From Fibrobacter sp. (GTDB taxonomy: Bacteria; Fibrobacterota; Fibrobacteria; Fibrobacterales; Fibrobacteraceae): a stretch of 64,000 nt of DNA. The stretch is from the NCBI GenBank assembly GCA_024399015.1, contig JAKSIC010000001.1, positions 434,001 to 498,000 on the forward strand, in the 5' to 3' direction. The stretch's first letter is position 1. Every line of letters starts with the position of its first letter. A model generated the notes under the pieces. It saw nothing but the letters and a program-made list of their open reading frames with translations. It was not told the DNA's origin and ran no database searches. The translations under genes and the position numbers were made by a program. Positions 26,835-34,619 of this stretch are shown one piece after another.

Positions 26835-28070
26835 ATGAAAAAGAATAGCCCAAAACCATTCGTAGGTAAATCCTACAAAAGTCAAAATCGTGCTAAGCTG
26901 CTTATCGTTGACTGGTGCCGAGAAAGGAAAAGCCAAAAGTCGCTCTGCGACCTGGAAAAAATTCTTTCTGAATTAAAAGCAGGCTTGGCACTAGAAGACA
27001 TTGCGCACCATAGTTTTCTCAACTGCTTGATGGACTCAAGCTTTGCAAAAAAGGTAAATAGCGACAAAACCCAGGACATTAATGCATTATGCGAAAAATA
27101 CCTTAACGACGACATTATTTATGAATCAAGGAAAAACTTTGAAACTGTCGTAACAAAACTTGCACCAAATGCAATTCTCTTTGTAGGTAATTCTCTTACA
27201 GATGTTATTAATAATGCAATGAGAGGACTTGTTAACCCTGAAAACAATTGGACAAGATTTTTACAAAAGCAAAATATTCAACTTTTTGATTACAATTCTG
27301 TTGCTGACTTAAAAGATCTACGTAACTTCATCAATTTTCAAACAAGTTGTAACGTACGATTGATTCTTGATAACCTTATGGCAACGGTCCATCAACTAGA
27401 ACATTATTATTTAGAAAATATTTCATCTCCATTATTTTACGACATCAACGGAAGTGAAGAGTATACTCCATGTTTTCGTTATAGGGGAACAGATCTATTC
27501 GACGATAAAGTCTGCCATCCAAATAACTACATCGAATACGTAGTATGGGCTGGCCAAAAAATGAATGACACGATTCTAGAAATGGAAGAACATTACAATA
27601 AGTTTTTAATGTATTATCACTCAATTGAGTCTTTAAAAACAAATCTAATTGTTTTCAAGAAAAACCCCAAAAAAAACGAAGCCGCAAGAAACGCATCCCA
27701 CGCAGCCAGCATCAAAGGGAAAATAAAAAAATACATAAAGGAATTAAACTTTATTTTAAGTGATAAAACAAAGAACTGTTATAAAAGCTGTTTTTTCCTT
27801 GTCATTAAAGAGATTTTAACTTATTTGAAAGAGAAAAAATTTGAAACGGCACTTACTCTAAGTGATTACAAATCCTATTCGAAATTTAACGAGTTGATTA
27901 TTGGTCACAAAGTCAAAGATCAACAACAAATTGTAACTTTTTTAAGTCTTTGTCGCGAGAGTTATTATCAAAACAAAAACAATCCACAAGACTTTGAAAT
28001 CATAATAAATGCTCTAGAAATATTCGTCAGTCTTCCTATGAAAATAAAAAAGAAAGATAATGAAGACTAG
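26835..28070 (+). CDS. unknown protein, second gene of the AT-rich pair
   Basis: 411 residues, no recognised family. The basic N-terminus (KPFVGKSYKSQNRAKLL) is followed by a helical body with LFVGNSLTDVINNAMRG, a mid region with paired aromatic residues (HQLEHYYLENI) and a lysine-rich C-terminal third. AGGA precedes the ATG, overlapping the end of the previous gene; the two are surely cotranscribed. The tight two-gene layout and foreign composition resemble small defence or toxin systems, but no catalytic motif is visible. Confidence 0.75.
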   Translation: MKKNSPKPFVGKSYKSQNRAKLLIVDWCRERKSQKSLCDLEKILSELKAGLALEDIAHHSFLNCLMDSSFAKKVNSDKTQDINALCEKYLNDDIIYESRKNFETVVTKLAPNAILFVGNSLTDVINNAMRGLVNPENNWTRFLQKQNIQLFDYNSVADLKDLRNFINFQTSCNVRLILDNLMATVHQLEHYYLENISSPLFYDINGSEEYTPCFRYRGTDLFDDKVCHPNNYIEYVVWAGQKMNDTILEMEEHYNKFLMYYHSIESLKTNLIVFKKNPKKNEAARNASHAASIKGKIKKYIKELNFILSDKTKNCYKSCFFLVIKEILTYLKEKKFETALTLSDYKSYSKFNELIIGHKVKDQQQIVTFLSLCRESYYQNKNNPQDFEIIINALEIFVSLPMKIKKKDNED

Positions 28071-28113
28071 AAGAAATGGCCTCCTAGACTTGCTATTTTT
28101 GACAACACTCAAG

Positions 28114-28260
28114 TTACTTTATTTCTAGCTCTTTTGGATGAGCCGGCTTTTTTTCTCCATCTAAAGTCAGCGTTACTCGATAAACTCCACTTTGTTCATG
28201 TTGACCAATTTTAAAGCTTAGAGTATGGGTAAACTTAGAATTATTTTTGGCTATGTTCTT
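28114..28260 (-). pseudogene. C-terminal remnant of a lost gene
   Basis: A 48-codon open stretch ending in TAA reads as a beta-strand type C-terminus (SFKIGQHEQSGVYRVTLTL) and has no start. It resembles the end of small DUF6941-like proteins. The remaining gap up to 28425 contains only a terminator. Confidence 0.35.
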
Positions 28261-28352
28261 TCAAATAGTAGACCTAATATAACTATCTAAAAATCACACC
28301 CTATTATAGTCTGAGATTTACCTACCTAAAAACTGTATCTTAGATACTTGAT

Positions 28353-28386
28353 CTAACCTAATTTTTGTTGGGTTAGGCAATTTTTT
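28353..28386 (+). terminator. intrinsic terminator
   Basis: Stem CTAACC / GGGTTAG with AT-rich loop followed by six T. It can end the AT-rich two-gene transcript about 300 bases downstream of its stop. Confidence 0.65.
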
Positions 28387-28425
28387 AGTATTTTTTCAGT
28401 AAATTCAACATAAAAAAAGGCCATA

Positions 28426-28842
28426 CTACATCCAATCTGCCAGCCGCAATCTCCTAATAAGTTTCACCGCAAAATGAAGCGCCAGGAGCGACACCGCCGT
28501 GATGAACAGGATTGAATAATCGCTGTAAATGGAAAAATGGCGCGGATAGCGCCCCAGGAACGGCACGCCGAAACGATAAAGCCAGCAGCACACAAAAGTG
28601 CCGGCGTATACAAGCGATACCCCCAAAAGATTCTGGCCCCTCTTCAGGTATACGCGGAAAGCCGCCACCAAGAACGCAGCCGAGAAACCGAACACGAGAG
28701 AAGTCGCGATCCCATGGCCAGCCATCCTTTCTGTAGTGAACCAGAACATGCGATAGAGCACATGCACGCCATAGAAGCCATAGCACATCATGGCGTAAAA
28801 CAAAAGGAAGTACACCGGCACTGTCTTGAAATACTTGAGCAT
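28426..28842 (-). CDS. small membrane protein, four helices, paralogue of 31478-31810
   Basis: 138 residues with four hydrophobic helices and a basic C-terminus. The N-terminus (MLKYF ... MMCYGFYGVHVLYRMFWF) is similar to the protein at 31478-31810 (MLKKF ... MACFGYYSVRIAYRFFCF). Both share a late YSDYSILFI / GSDYSTLLI block. Function unknown. AGGAG precedes the ATG. Confidence 0.75.
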   Translation of the reverse strand: MLKYFKTVPVYFLLFYAMMCYGFYGVHVLYRMFWFTTERMAGHGIATSLVFGFSAAFLVAAFRVYLKRGQNLLGVSLVYAGTFVCCWLYRFGVPFLGRYPRHFSIYSDYSILFITAVSLLALHFAVKLIRRLRLADWM

Positions 28843-28940
28843 AGATTCTCCTTTATGAACCTATACTTTATCGGTTCAGCAAAGGGTTTTTGTCAAATTA
28901 TTTTTCAAGAGACGCCTTAGAGATTATACGTAAAAAAAAT

Positions 28941-28961
28941 CCCCACCGTGGTCCGCTCTTA
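28941..28961 (+). repeat. 55-bp hairpin repeat, truncated copy 1
   Basis: Only the left arm, CCCCACCGTGGTCCGCTC followed by TTA, is present. Its last three bases supply the stop codon of the RhuM fragment on the minus strand. Confidence 0.8.
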
Positions 28962-29457
28962 CCTTCGCCCTTTATTCGTTTTTTTCACAAGCTTGTCAAA
29001 GTCAGATTCAATCTTTTGCGTCTTGTTGAAAACGTCATACTCAGCGAAGGCCTTGCGTTCCGCCTGCTCGTGAGAAATTTTTCCTTTGCCATCAAGAACT
29101 TGGTACTTACGGAACTCCAAGAATTCATTCACGGCACCGGCAAACTGTTGCATAGTAAACGGGATTTCTCTTTCGATCAGGTCTTCCACATAGTCAAAGA
29201 AGCCGCTCACAAGACGCTCCAACCTTCTGATTTCCTTTTCGTTCAGGTAGTTCTTGGCAACAACGACATCACTTTTCAGCACACGACCGTCAGGTGAGTT
29301 TTTCCATGTCTGAAGTCCCATATGTTCCTTGGTTGCATCAGCGTTTGCGGCGACAATTTCTGCAGCGGTCCGCCCAGTAATTGCAAAGTGGAACTTATTC
29401 TGTACAGTCGCATAGAATTCCTGAGTAACCTCGGAATCCTTATTGTAGTCAAAACTG
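28959..29457 (-). pseudogene. RhuM family protein, C-terminal fragment
   Basis: The open stretch reads FDYNKDSEVTQEFYATVQNK, then the RhuM core (FHFAITGRTAAEIVAANADA ... KSDVVVAKNYLNEKEIRRLE) to the C-terminus. There is no start codon before the join at about 29457, where sequence switches to an unrelated gene in the opposite direction. ATG 29321 is internal. The end overlaps the hairpin repeat. The N-terminal part of a RhuM gene lies in the same orientation at 33833-34099. Confidence 0.8.
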
Positions 29458-29459
29458 CA

Positions 29460-29918
29460 CTAGAAAAGGACAACACCAAGCAGGCCCAGGAAATCCGTCA
29501 GTTAAAAACTGAACTGCAGCAGGCCTACGAAAAGTTGCACATGGAAAAAATCGCAAGAGAATGCGCCGAGTACAACCTGGAACAGGCTAGGGCCCAGGCA
29601 GGCAACCAGCTGAACCTGAACGCACCTACCGACCAGGAAATGTACCCGGGCGAATACATGGGCTACATCATTTGTGCACTCAAGGTCATGCTCAAGGGCA
29701 CAAACAAGTCCGCCAACTCCACCCGAATCAGATCCGCAGACGTTCTCAAGGCCATTCTCGAAGCCAACCCGCAGGCAGATGATTCCTACAACGAACTTAC
29801 CGGCAAGCTCAAGGACCTTCGCCAGTTTGCAAACCAACAAGCTTTGGCTACACCCAAGGGCAAGAACGAAACCTCGTACCTGCTCCACGCCCTGTTCCCC
29901 TCCGAGAACAAGGTATAG
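29460..29918 (+). pseudogene. 5'-truncated coiled-coil protein
   Basis: From the join at about 29457 the plus strand reads LEKDNTKQAQEIRQLKTELQ (coiled coil), then a compact domain (EYMGYIICALKVMLKG ... RQFANQQALATPKGKNETSY). No credible start lies after the join, and the frame upstream is merely antisense to the RhuM fragment. So this gene has lost its 5' end at the same breakpoint. ATG 29541 with no ribosome site could give a 125-residue product. Confidence 0.6.
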
Positions 29919-29941
29919 AGTTCAACGGCATCGAAGACCTG

Positions 29942-31237
29942 TCACTCACCGATCATGTATTGCCGGGCGAAAACGCTGATGGCCTTGATATCGCTGTCCA
30001 CGTAGTCCGCCGGCGAGAGCATGATCTTGTCGAGGACGATGTTTCCGATGTTCGCCTCCAAGGCATTGGAACCGTTCATCGCCACGTTACGGATTCCGCC
30101 CATGAGCAGTTCCACGAAGTTCACCGCGGCCTCCAGGAACTTGGCGACCCCATTAAGGTGTTTCACGATGCTATTCAGGATCTGGGCGTGGGGCGCCGCC
30201 ATCGACGTAGGCGCCACAACCGTTATCTGGAACTCGCCAAACTTGATCACGGCATCGCTCACCTTGCCCGCGGCAATCCACTTGTTTATATGGGTGGCGC
30301 AAGTCGCAAGACCCTGTCGCACAAGTTCCACAAACAGCCAAGGATTCTTATCCGCTCGCGGCAACCGGATCGATACGTGGGAACAACGGGAATGGGGGCC
30401 ACTGCCGAACATACAGTTAATGTGGGCAACCCGGCCATACTCCAGAATCTGGTAATTTTCCAGGCCCTCCGCCAGAACCTTGCGATCCTCGGCGGCGGCG
30501 AACTCCACTCCGAACTTGACCAGCGGCACAAAGTCCAGGGAGCATTCGGCGGCAAGCTCGCTCTTGAAAATCGCGACTCGGTCATCGAATGTCTGGGGAG
30601 CCGGCGCAATGAAGGCGCCCTGCCTACTGACATACACGCCATCCATATCGGCGACAAAGGCCTTGATGGCGCGCAGGCTTTTTTCGACATTGAACCTTTC
30701 ATTCACGCGCTTGACCCAGTAAAACTTGGCAAGCTCCGCCTTGCCAATGTCCCGCACAGACTTAAGCAGGCGCACCTTGGAGGTAAAAGCGATCACGAAC
30801 TTCTGGTATTTTCCGAACCGCTTGGTGCAACCCTTGAAAGTCCTTACCAGTCGGGCAGAGTCCGGCTCCATCTGCACCAGGATCTCCTGGTCGTACATAC
30901 TAGGCACAATCTGGAAATGGGGATTCCGGAAGAACAGGTAATCCAGCAGCTTTTCCTCGGAATCGCAGGAGAAGCCCTCCAGGGCGACGAGGGACTCGTC
31001 CGGGACAATGAACTCCACGTAGTTGTTTTCGCAGGTGATTTCCTCCCCGTTCAGAAAACGCCACAAGGTCTTCCGTTCCAATTCCGTACTACCCGCACAC
31101 CATTCCCTGCAATCCAGGGAAAAGTGGACAAGGCGGCAGATGACCATCGGCCCGCTGGGAAACCGGCGGAACAACCGTTCCCTGCAAACCACGGTCTCGG
31201 CCACGTTTAAAAAAGTTGGCTTAGGAGTTTTCTGCAT
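29942..31237 (-). CDS. unknown ~430-residue protein, paralogue B
   Basis: 431 residues, same unknown family as 23164-24471 (shared LLDYLFFRNPHFQIV, AFIAPAPQTFDDRV, KSELAAECS, NPWLFVELVRQG, LSPADYVDSD and ARQYMIGE). A hydrophobic helix near 350-372 is kept. Its start overlaps the end of the small coiled-coil gene 31221-31454 by 17 bp, and a small membrane protein gene lies further upstream. This looks like a three-gene operon: membrane protein, coiled coil, 430-residue protein. Confidence 0.82.
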   Translation of the reverse strand: MQKTPKPTFLNVAETVVCRERLFRRFPSGPMVICRLVHFSLDCREWCAGSTELERKTLWRFLNGEEITCENNYVEFIVPDESLVALEGFSCDSEEKLLDYLFFRNPHFQIVPSMYDQEILVQMEPDSARLVRTFKGCTKRFGKYQKFVIAFTSKVRLLKSVRDIGKAELAKFYWVKRVNERFNVEKSLRAIKAFVADMDGVYVSRQGAFIAPAPQTFDDRVAIFKSELAAECSLDFVPLVKFGVEFAAAEDRKVLAEGLENYQILEYGRVAHINCMFGSGPHSRCSHVSIRLPRADKNPWLFVELVRQGLATCATHINKWIAAGKVSDAVIKFGEFQITVVAPTSMAAPHAQILNSIVKHLNGVAKFLEAAVNFVELLMGGIRNVAMNGSNALEANIGNIVLDKIMLSPADYVDSDIKAISVFARQYMIGE

Positions 31238-31454
31238 TGTACTTTTCGAGTTCCTTCAGCAGGCGGTTGTACTGATCCATGGCGCAGGCGAGATTTTCCT
31301 GGCAGCAGTTCATTTCCTGCATGCATCTTTCCATATCGAAATGAAGGTGTTCAATGCGGCGCTTCAGCTCGTTGACGCGGCACTCCATATTCTTCACGTT
31401 GCATTGCAATCGAATCTTCTCGATTTCCTTTTGTTCCTGTCCGATATTCTTCAT
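31221..31454 (-). CDS. 77-residue coiled-coil protein
   Basis: Almost entirely heptad-like helix (KNMECRVNELKRRIEHLHFD), with several cysteines. It overlaps the start of paralogue B and follows the membrane protein gene after 23 bases, so it is translated from the same message. AGAGGTAGAATC precedes the ATG. No counterpart is found beside paralogue A. Confidence 0.7.
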   Translation of the reverse strand: MKNIGQEQKEIEKIRLQCNVKNMECRVNELKRRIEHLHFDMERCMQEMNCCQENLACAMDQYNRLLKELEKYNAENS

Positions 31455-31477
31455 GATTCTACCTCTAACATTTACTC

Positions 31478-31810
31478 CTATCTATCCGGATTTTTCCCGC
31501 ATTTGTCAGGAATTTCTCTTTTCGATACCACATACACCACAAGGTGCAGCACCAATAGCGACAGCGAGATGATGAGCAGCGTGGAATAGTCGCTACCCCA
31601 GCGCAAACGGCTAGGAACGTGTTCGATAAAACGCCAACTGATCGCCACGGAACAACCATAGATAAGGGAATCTGCAAACAGCGAGCCTACAAACCCGTCA
31701 TCCACAAAGCAGAAGAACCTATATGCGATCCTTACGGAATAGTATCCAAAACATGCCATGGCCATGATGTATGCGGAAAACAACGGTGCCGCACTAAACT
31801 TCTTGAGCAT
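31478..31810 (-). CDS. small membrane protein, paralogue of 28426-28842
   Basis: 110 residues with three or four hydrophobic helices; shorter loop between helices 2 and 3 than its paralogue. GGAGG seven bases before ATG 31810 sets the start (frame open to 31822). First gene of the presumed operon with 31221-31454 and 29942-31237. Confidence 0.75.
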   Translation of the reverse strand: MLKKFSAAPLFSAYIMAMACFGYYSVRIAYRFFCFVDDGFVGSLFADSLIYGCSVAISWRFIEHVPSRLRWGSDYSTLLIISLSLLVLHLVVYVVSKREIPDKCGKNPDR

Positions 31811-31909
31811 AAAAACCTCCATAGCGCTCTATCGGAAGGTTTTTCGCGGCTTGTCAAAAATTTCACGCTTTTTTTGACAATCTTTTCGTAACAGGCAGAT
31901 AGGAGTGTC

Positions 31910-32662
31910 ATGAACATCTCCTTTCACCTGAATACAAGCGCCACGGTCTTCAAGGATATCTGGGGCTACAAAAGCGACACACCCTACCCGGGATTCCGCG
32001 TGGATTCCCTCAGGACAAACTGCAGCCTTCTACCGCAGCCGCCCTTGAAATCAGAATACACGGAACAGGACAACATCATCTGCGACCTGGTCAACGGCAG
32101 GCCAGCCACCATATCTGTAGATGTAAACACAAGCGGTTGCGCCAATGTGCAGCTCCTTAGCACCCCGGGCGCCCTCACCCTGGGATTCATGGGTATGGAA
32201 CTCCCCATTACATCGGAGCTGCTGGATTTCGAACCCGCCGGCAGGAGCTATCCCTGGGCACGAGTGAATTTCAATACCAGGAAAGGTACCGCCACCTGCA
32301 AGGTCCAAATACAGCTGGACGCCGCGGAACACGCCCCGCCCAATGGCAAGCCGCTCCTGTTCAATCCGAACCATCAGCCCTACGGCAGGATCCCTACAAC
32401 CGAACTGCTGGGCATCATCAAGCACCTGGTAAACAATCCCGGCAAGTACTATATATCACGGAACCTGGGCTTCTATGTGGAGGCCCCCAAGGACATCGAC
32501 GACCTGACGAAAATCTACGGATGGGAACGCACCGCGACAAGCCCCGCCCCGGAGCAGGTGCTGATGGACCCATGCATTTACGCCGACTGCGACGACGAAA
32601 CCACACGCAAGTTCGCCCGCGCCCTCATCAGCGGCAACATGGAGATGTACATGAGAGGGTAG
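31910..32662 (+). CDS. unknown 250-residue protein
   Basis: No family recognised. The sequence is rich in beta-type segments and prolines (FNPNHQPYGRIPTTELLGII) with a C-terminal acidic/Cys segment (DPCIYADCDDETTRKFARAL). No signal peptide. AGGAG precedes the ATG. It runs divergently from the membrane protein operon and converges on the HigA-ImmA gene. Confidence 0.7.
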   Translation: MNISFHLNTSATVFKDIWGYKSDTPYPGFRVDSLRTNCSLLPQPPLKSEYTEQDNIICDLVNGRPATISVDVNTSGCANVQLLSTPGALTLGFMGMELPITSELLDFEPAGRSYPWARVNFNTRKGTATCKVQIQLDAAEHAPPNGKPLLFNPNHQPYGRIPTTELLGIIKHLVNNPGKYYISRNLGFYVEAPKDIDDLTKIYGWERTATSPAPEQVLMDPCIYADCDDETTRKFARALISGNMEMYMRG

Positions 32663-32683
32663 CTAACCTTCGCTTACAATTTC

Positions 32684-33691
32684 CTACACGTTCACGAACT
32701 TCTTGAGCTTTGCGTCCATGATGAGGCCAGCATCGGCCATGCACTTCTGGGCGAACATGTCGGCTTCCTCTTCCTTTTGCGGATTCTTGTTGCCGTGGTA
32801 CATGTTCTTGATGAAGATGTCCTTTTTGCCGTGGAGGATAATGTGCGAAAGCTCGTGGAAGAACGTGAACCAGAATGCCCTGCGGTCCTTGAAACGGTCA
32901 TGGAGCTGGATAACGGGAATATGGCGGTACCAGCGGGACATACCGTGGATTGGCGCACTCTTGAAATTCTGCACATAGAGAATCTTGATACCAAGCGTCA
33001 GGCCGAACTCGTGAAGGGCCTGCATGCCCTCGTCGATTTCGCCGGGTTCGCCCATGGTGGACTGGTCACCGTACTTTTTTGCAAGCTCGATGAACTGGGG
33101 CAGGGCCTTCTTGATGGCGGAACGCAGCTTCTTCTCGTCCTGTTTTTCCATGGGGATCGCCTCGGCAAGGATCTCGCCACGGCGAAGCCAAACAGATGCG
33201 GCATAAGGGTCCTGGGCCTCCGCAAGCGAAATGCGGAACGCAGTCTTCAAGGTAGCGTTGAAATAGTAGTTTTCCCAGGCCTTGGGCGAAGACACCCTGA
33301 AGAACCGGAGAATCGGCGAAACGTTATCTTCCTTGTTATTGAGATCCTCGATCCAGTTACGGGGATTGAGTTCCGGGAGCGGGAAATCTGAACGCCACAG
33401 GGGAGCATCATTTACTGTTTCTTTTATTCGCTGACGTATAAGTTCTTCTTCATAACCACGCTGCGCATTCATCCAAAAGGCAACAGATATTCCCGTTACA
33501 TATTCCAGATTGAAGGCCATTTCAGTAGTAACGGCACACTTTCCCTTCAAAAGTTCATTTACCGTCTTGGGCGTATACCCGATACGATTGGCAAACTCAA
33601 CCACATCCATTCCCATTTCCTCAAGCTTTTCCTCAAGGAATTCTCCGGGAGGGGTTACACCCCAAAACACTAGTTTTTCTTCTTCAGCCAT
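32684..33691 (-). CDS. HigA-type antitoxin fused to ImmA/IrrE metallopeptidase domain
   Basis: 335 residues. The N-terminal HTH of the HigA/VapI type (PPGEFLEEKLEEMGMDVVEF, then RIGYTPKTVNELLKGK) covers about 12-75. The C-terminal ImmA/IrrE domain has the zinc motif HELSH near residue 275. Such fusions act as autoregulating antitoxins next to a HigB/RelE-type toxin. GGAGG before the ATG overlaps the stop of the upstream toxin remnant. The toxin itself is reduced to a fragment, so this antitoxin is an orphan. Confidence 0.88.
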   Translation of the reverse strand: MAEEEKLVFWGVTPPGEFLEEKLEEMGMDVVEFANRIGYTPKTVNELLKGKCAVTTEMAFNLEYVTGISVAFWMNAQRGYEEELIRQRIKETVNDAPLWRSDFPLPELNPRNWIEDLNNKEDNVSPILRFFRVSSPKAWENYYFNATLKTAFRISLAEAQDPYAASVWLRRGEILAEAIPMEKQDEKKLRSAIKKALPQFIELAKKYGDQSTMGEPGEIDEGMQALHEFGLTLGIKILYVQNFKSAPIHGMSRWYRHIPVIQLHDRFKDRRAFWFTFFHELSHIILHGKKDIFIKNMYHGNKNPQKEEEADMFAQKCMADAGLIMDAKLKKFVNV

Positions 33692-33700
33692 ATAAACCTC

Positions 33701-33832
33701 CTAATGATAATCCACAATTTCAAGAACCGTCGCCTCGGTCACATCGGACCAAACAACAGTCTCGTTCGGCTCAGCACCTTTCGAAATCAATCGATAAGGC
33801 TGATCCAGGCTACAGCACAACGTTTCAAACCA
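33701..33832 (-). pseudogene. HigB/RelE-type toxin, C-terminal remnant
   Basis: 43 open codons end in VTEATVLEIVDYH then TAG. The pattern SLDQPYRLISKG ... VWSDVT ... EIVDYH matches the C-terminus of HigB-like toxins that precede HigA-ImmA genes. There is no start; a stop codon and the RhuM remnant lie immediately upstream. Confidence 0.6.
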
Positions 33833-34099
33833 TCATCGTAGAACAAAACTTTCATATAACCCCAAACGTTTGTAATTTTCCATAATATAGCAAAGACTTT
33901 TATGGAACGCAAGAGGTTCGTAATTTTTCCCATCCGCGGCAGTTGTTTCCAAAATGGAAATAACTGAATTTTCCTGAAGTTCACCTTCGTCAAAGATGTT
34001 TTTCAAATGCTTTGAAATTGCCGGAACATTAACGTTGAACAGTTCCCCCATGGCCTTTTGCGTAAGCCAAATAGTTTCATCCTTCACCAAGGCACTCAC
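33833..34099 (-). pseudogene. RhuM family protein, N-terminal remnant
   Basis: About the first 60 residues (DETIWLTQKAMGELFNVNVP, then SKHLKNIFDEGELQENSVIS and TAADGKNY) are typical RhuM/Fic-associated HTH sequence. After NYEPLAF the frame is unrelated and stops. The middle and C-terminal parts are missing here; a C-terminal piece in the same orientation lies at 28959-29457. Confidence 0.75.
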
Positions 34100-34103
34100 T
34101 TTG

Positions 34104-34240
34104 ACATCGTCGCTTCCCCTATGTCGGGAGGACCTCGTTATGGATCTATTGAACTATTTACGCAGAGAATACATTTATTGACAAAGGTTTTGTCAAGCGT
34201 TCTTTCTATTGGACTACATTTTGCAAACAACTGTTGACAA
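34104..34240. repeat. 137-bp direct repeat, copy 1
   Basis: Near-identical to 35798-35936. It contains, read on the minus strand: a palindromic upstream box (GTCAACAGTTGTTTGC), the inverted repeat TTGACAAA / TTTGTCAA, a promoter TTGACA-17-TGTATT, and a GC-rich stem-loop segment. The match stops abruptly in the arm of the hairpin that makes a terminator in copy 2. Confidence 0.85.
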
Positions 34241-34249
34241 CCCCACCCC

Positions 34250-34278
34250 TTGCACAGGTAAAAAGTTTTGTGTATCTT
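34250..34278 (+). promoter_or_regulatory. promoter of the GNAT toxin-antitoxin module
   Basis: TTGCAC (34250-34255), 17-base spacer, TATCTT (34273-34278). The predicted RNA starts near 34285. Confidence 0.55.
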
Positions 34279-34284
34279 TTATGG

Positions 34285-34436
34285 CGAATGAGTAATCCCC
34301 ATGCGTGGGGCAAGTAAAACTCTCTGCTTGACGTTCGCGGCACAGAATCAATCTGCACAAGGCCGCAGGGTACCTGGGTAAGCGCTATCTGGACGATCAA
34401 CGTAGGGCACCAAAGGCACAAAGTCAGGGAGAAATT
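34285..34436 (+). ncRNA. structured 5' leader of the GNAT module
   Basis: About 150 untranslated bases hold CCCCA-TGCG-TGGGG (UNCG-type loop), a long-range GCGAA / TTCGC pairing around it, and GCGGC ... GCCGC. GGGAG precedes the antitoxin ATG. No known riboswitch class recognised. Confidence 0.45.
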
Positions 34437-34619
34437 ATGGCAACCTCTAGCATTTCGCACAATTTCGTGTTTGACGCCGAAAGCACTCAGCGGTTCGCTG
34501 ACCAGCTCGAAGCCGCCGAACGCGACGCCCAGAAACCCATTCCCCAAATCGCAAGATTTGTGACGGACCCCAAGGAAATCCTTGAACTGACTGCCAAGTT
34601 ATTGGCAGATGCAAAATAA
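34437..34619 (+). CDS. antitoxin-like small protein
   Basis: 60 residues. The N-terminal half (VFDAESTQRFADQLEAAERD) resembles a DNA-binding or dimerising antitoxin; the C-terminal half (DPKEILELTAKLLADAK) is an amphipathic helix suited to wrap a partner. It overlaps the toxin gene start by 11 bp, the usual antitoxin-first layout of GNAT toxin-antitoxin modules. Confidence 0.7.
   Translation: MATSSISHNFVFDAESTQRFADQLEAAERDAQKPIPQIARFVTDPKEILELTAKLLADAK

Noticed and set aside
28071-28425. Complete small gene in the gap after the AT-rich pair
   Set aside because: Only a 48-codon 3' remnant without start is present.
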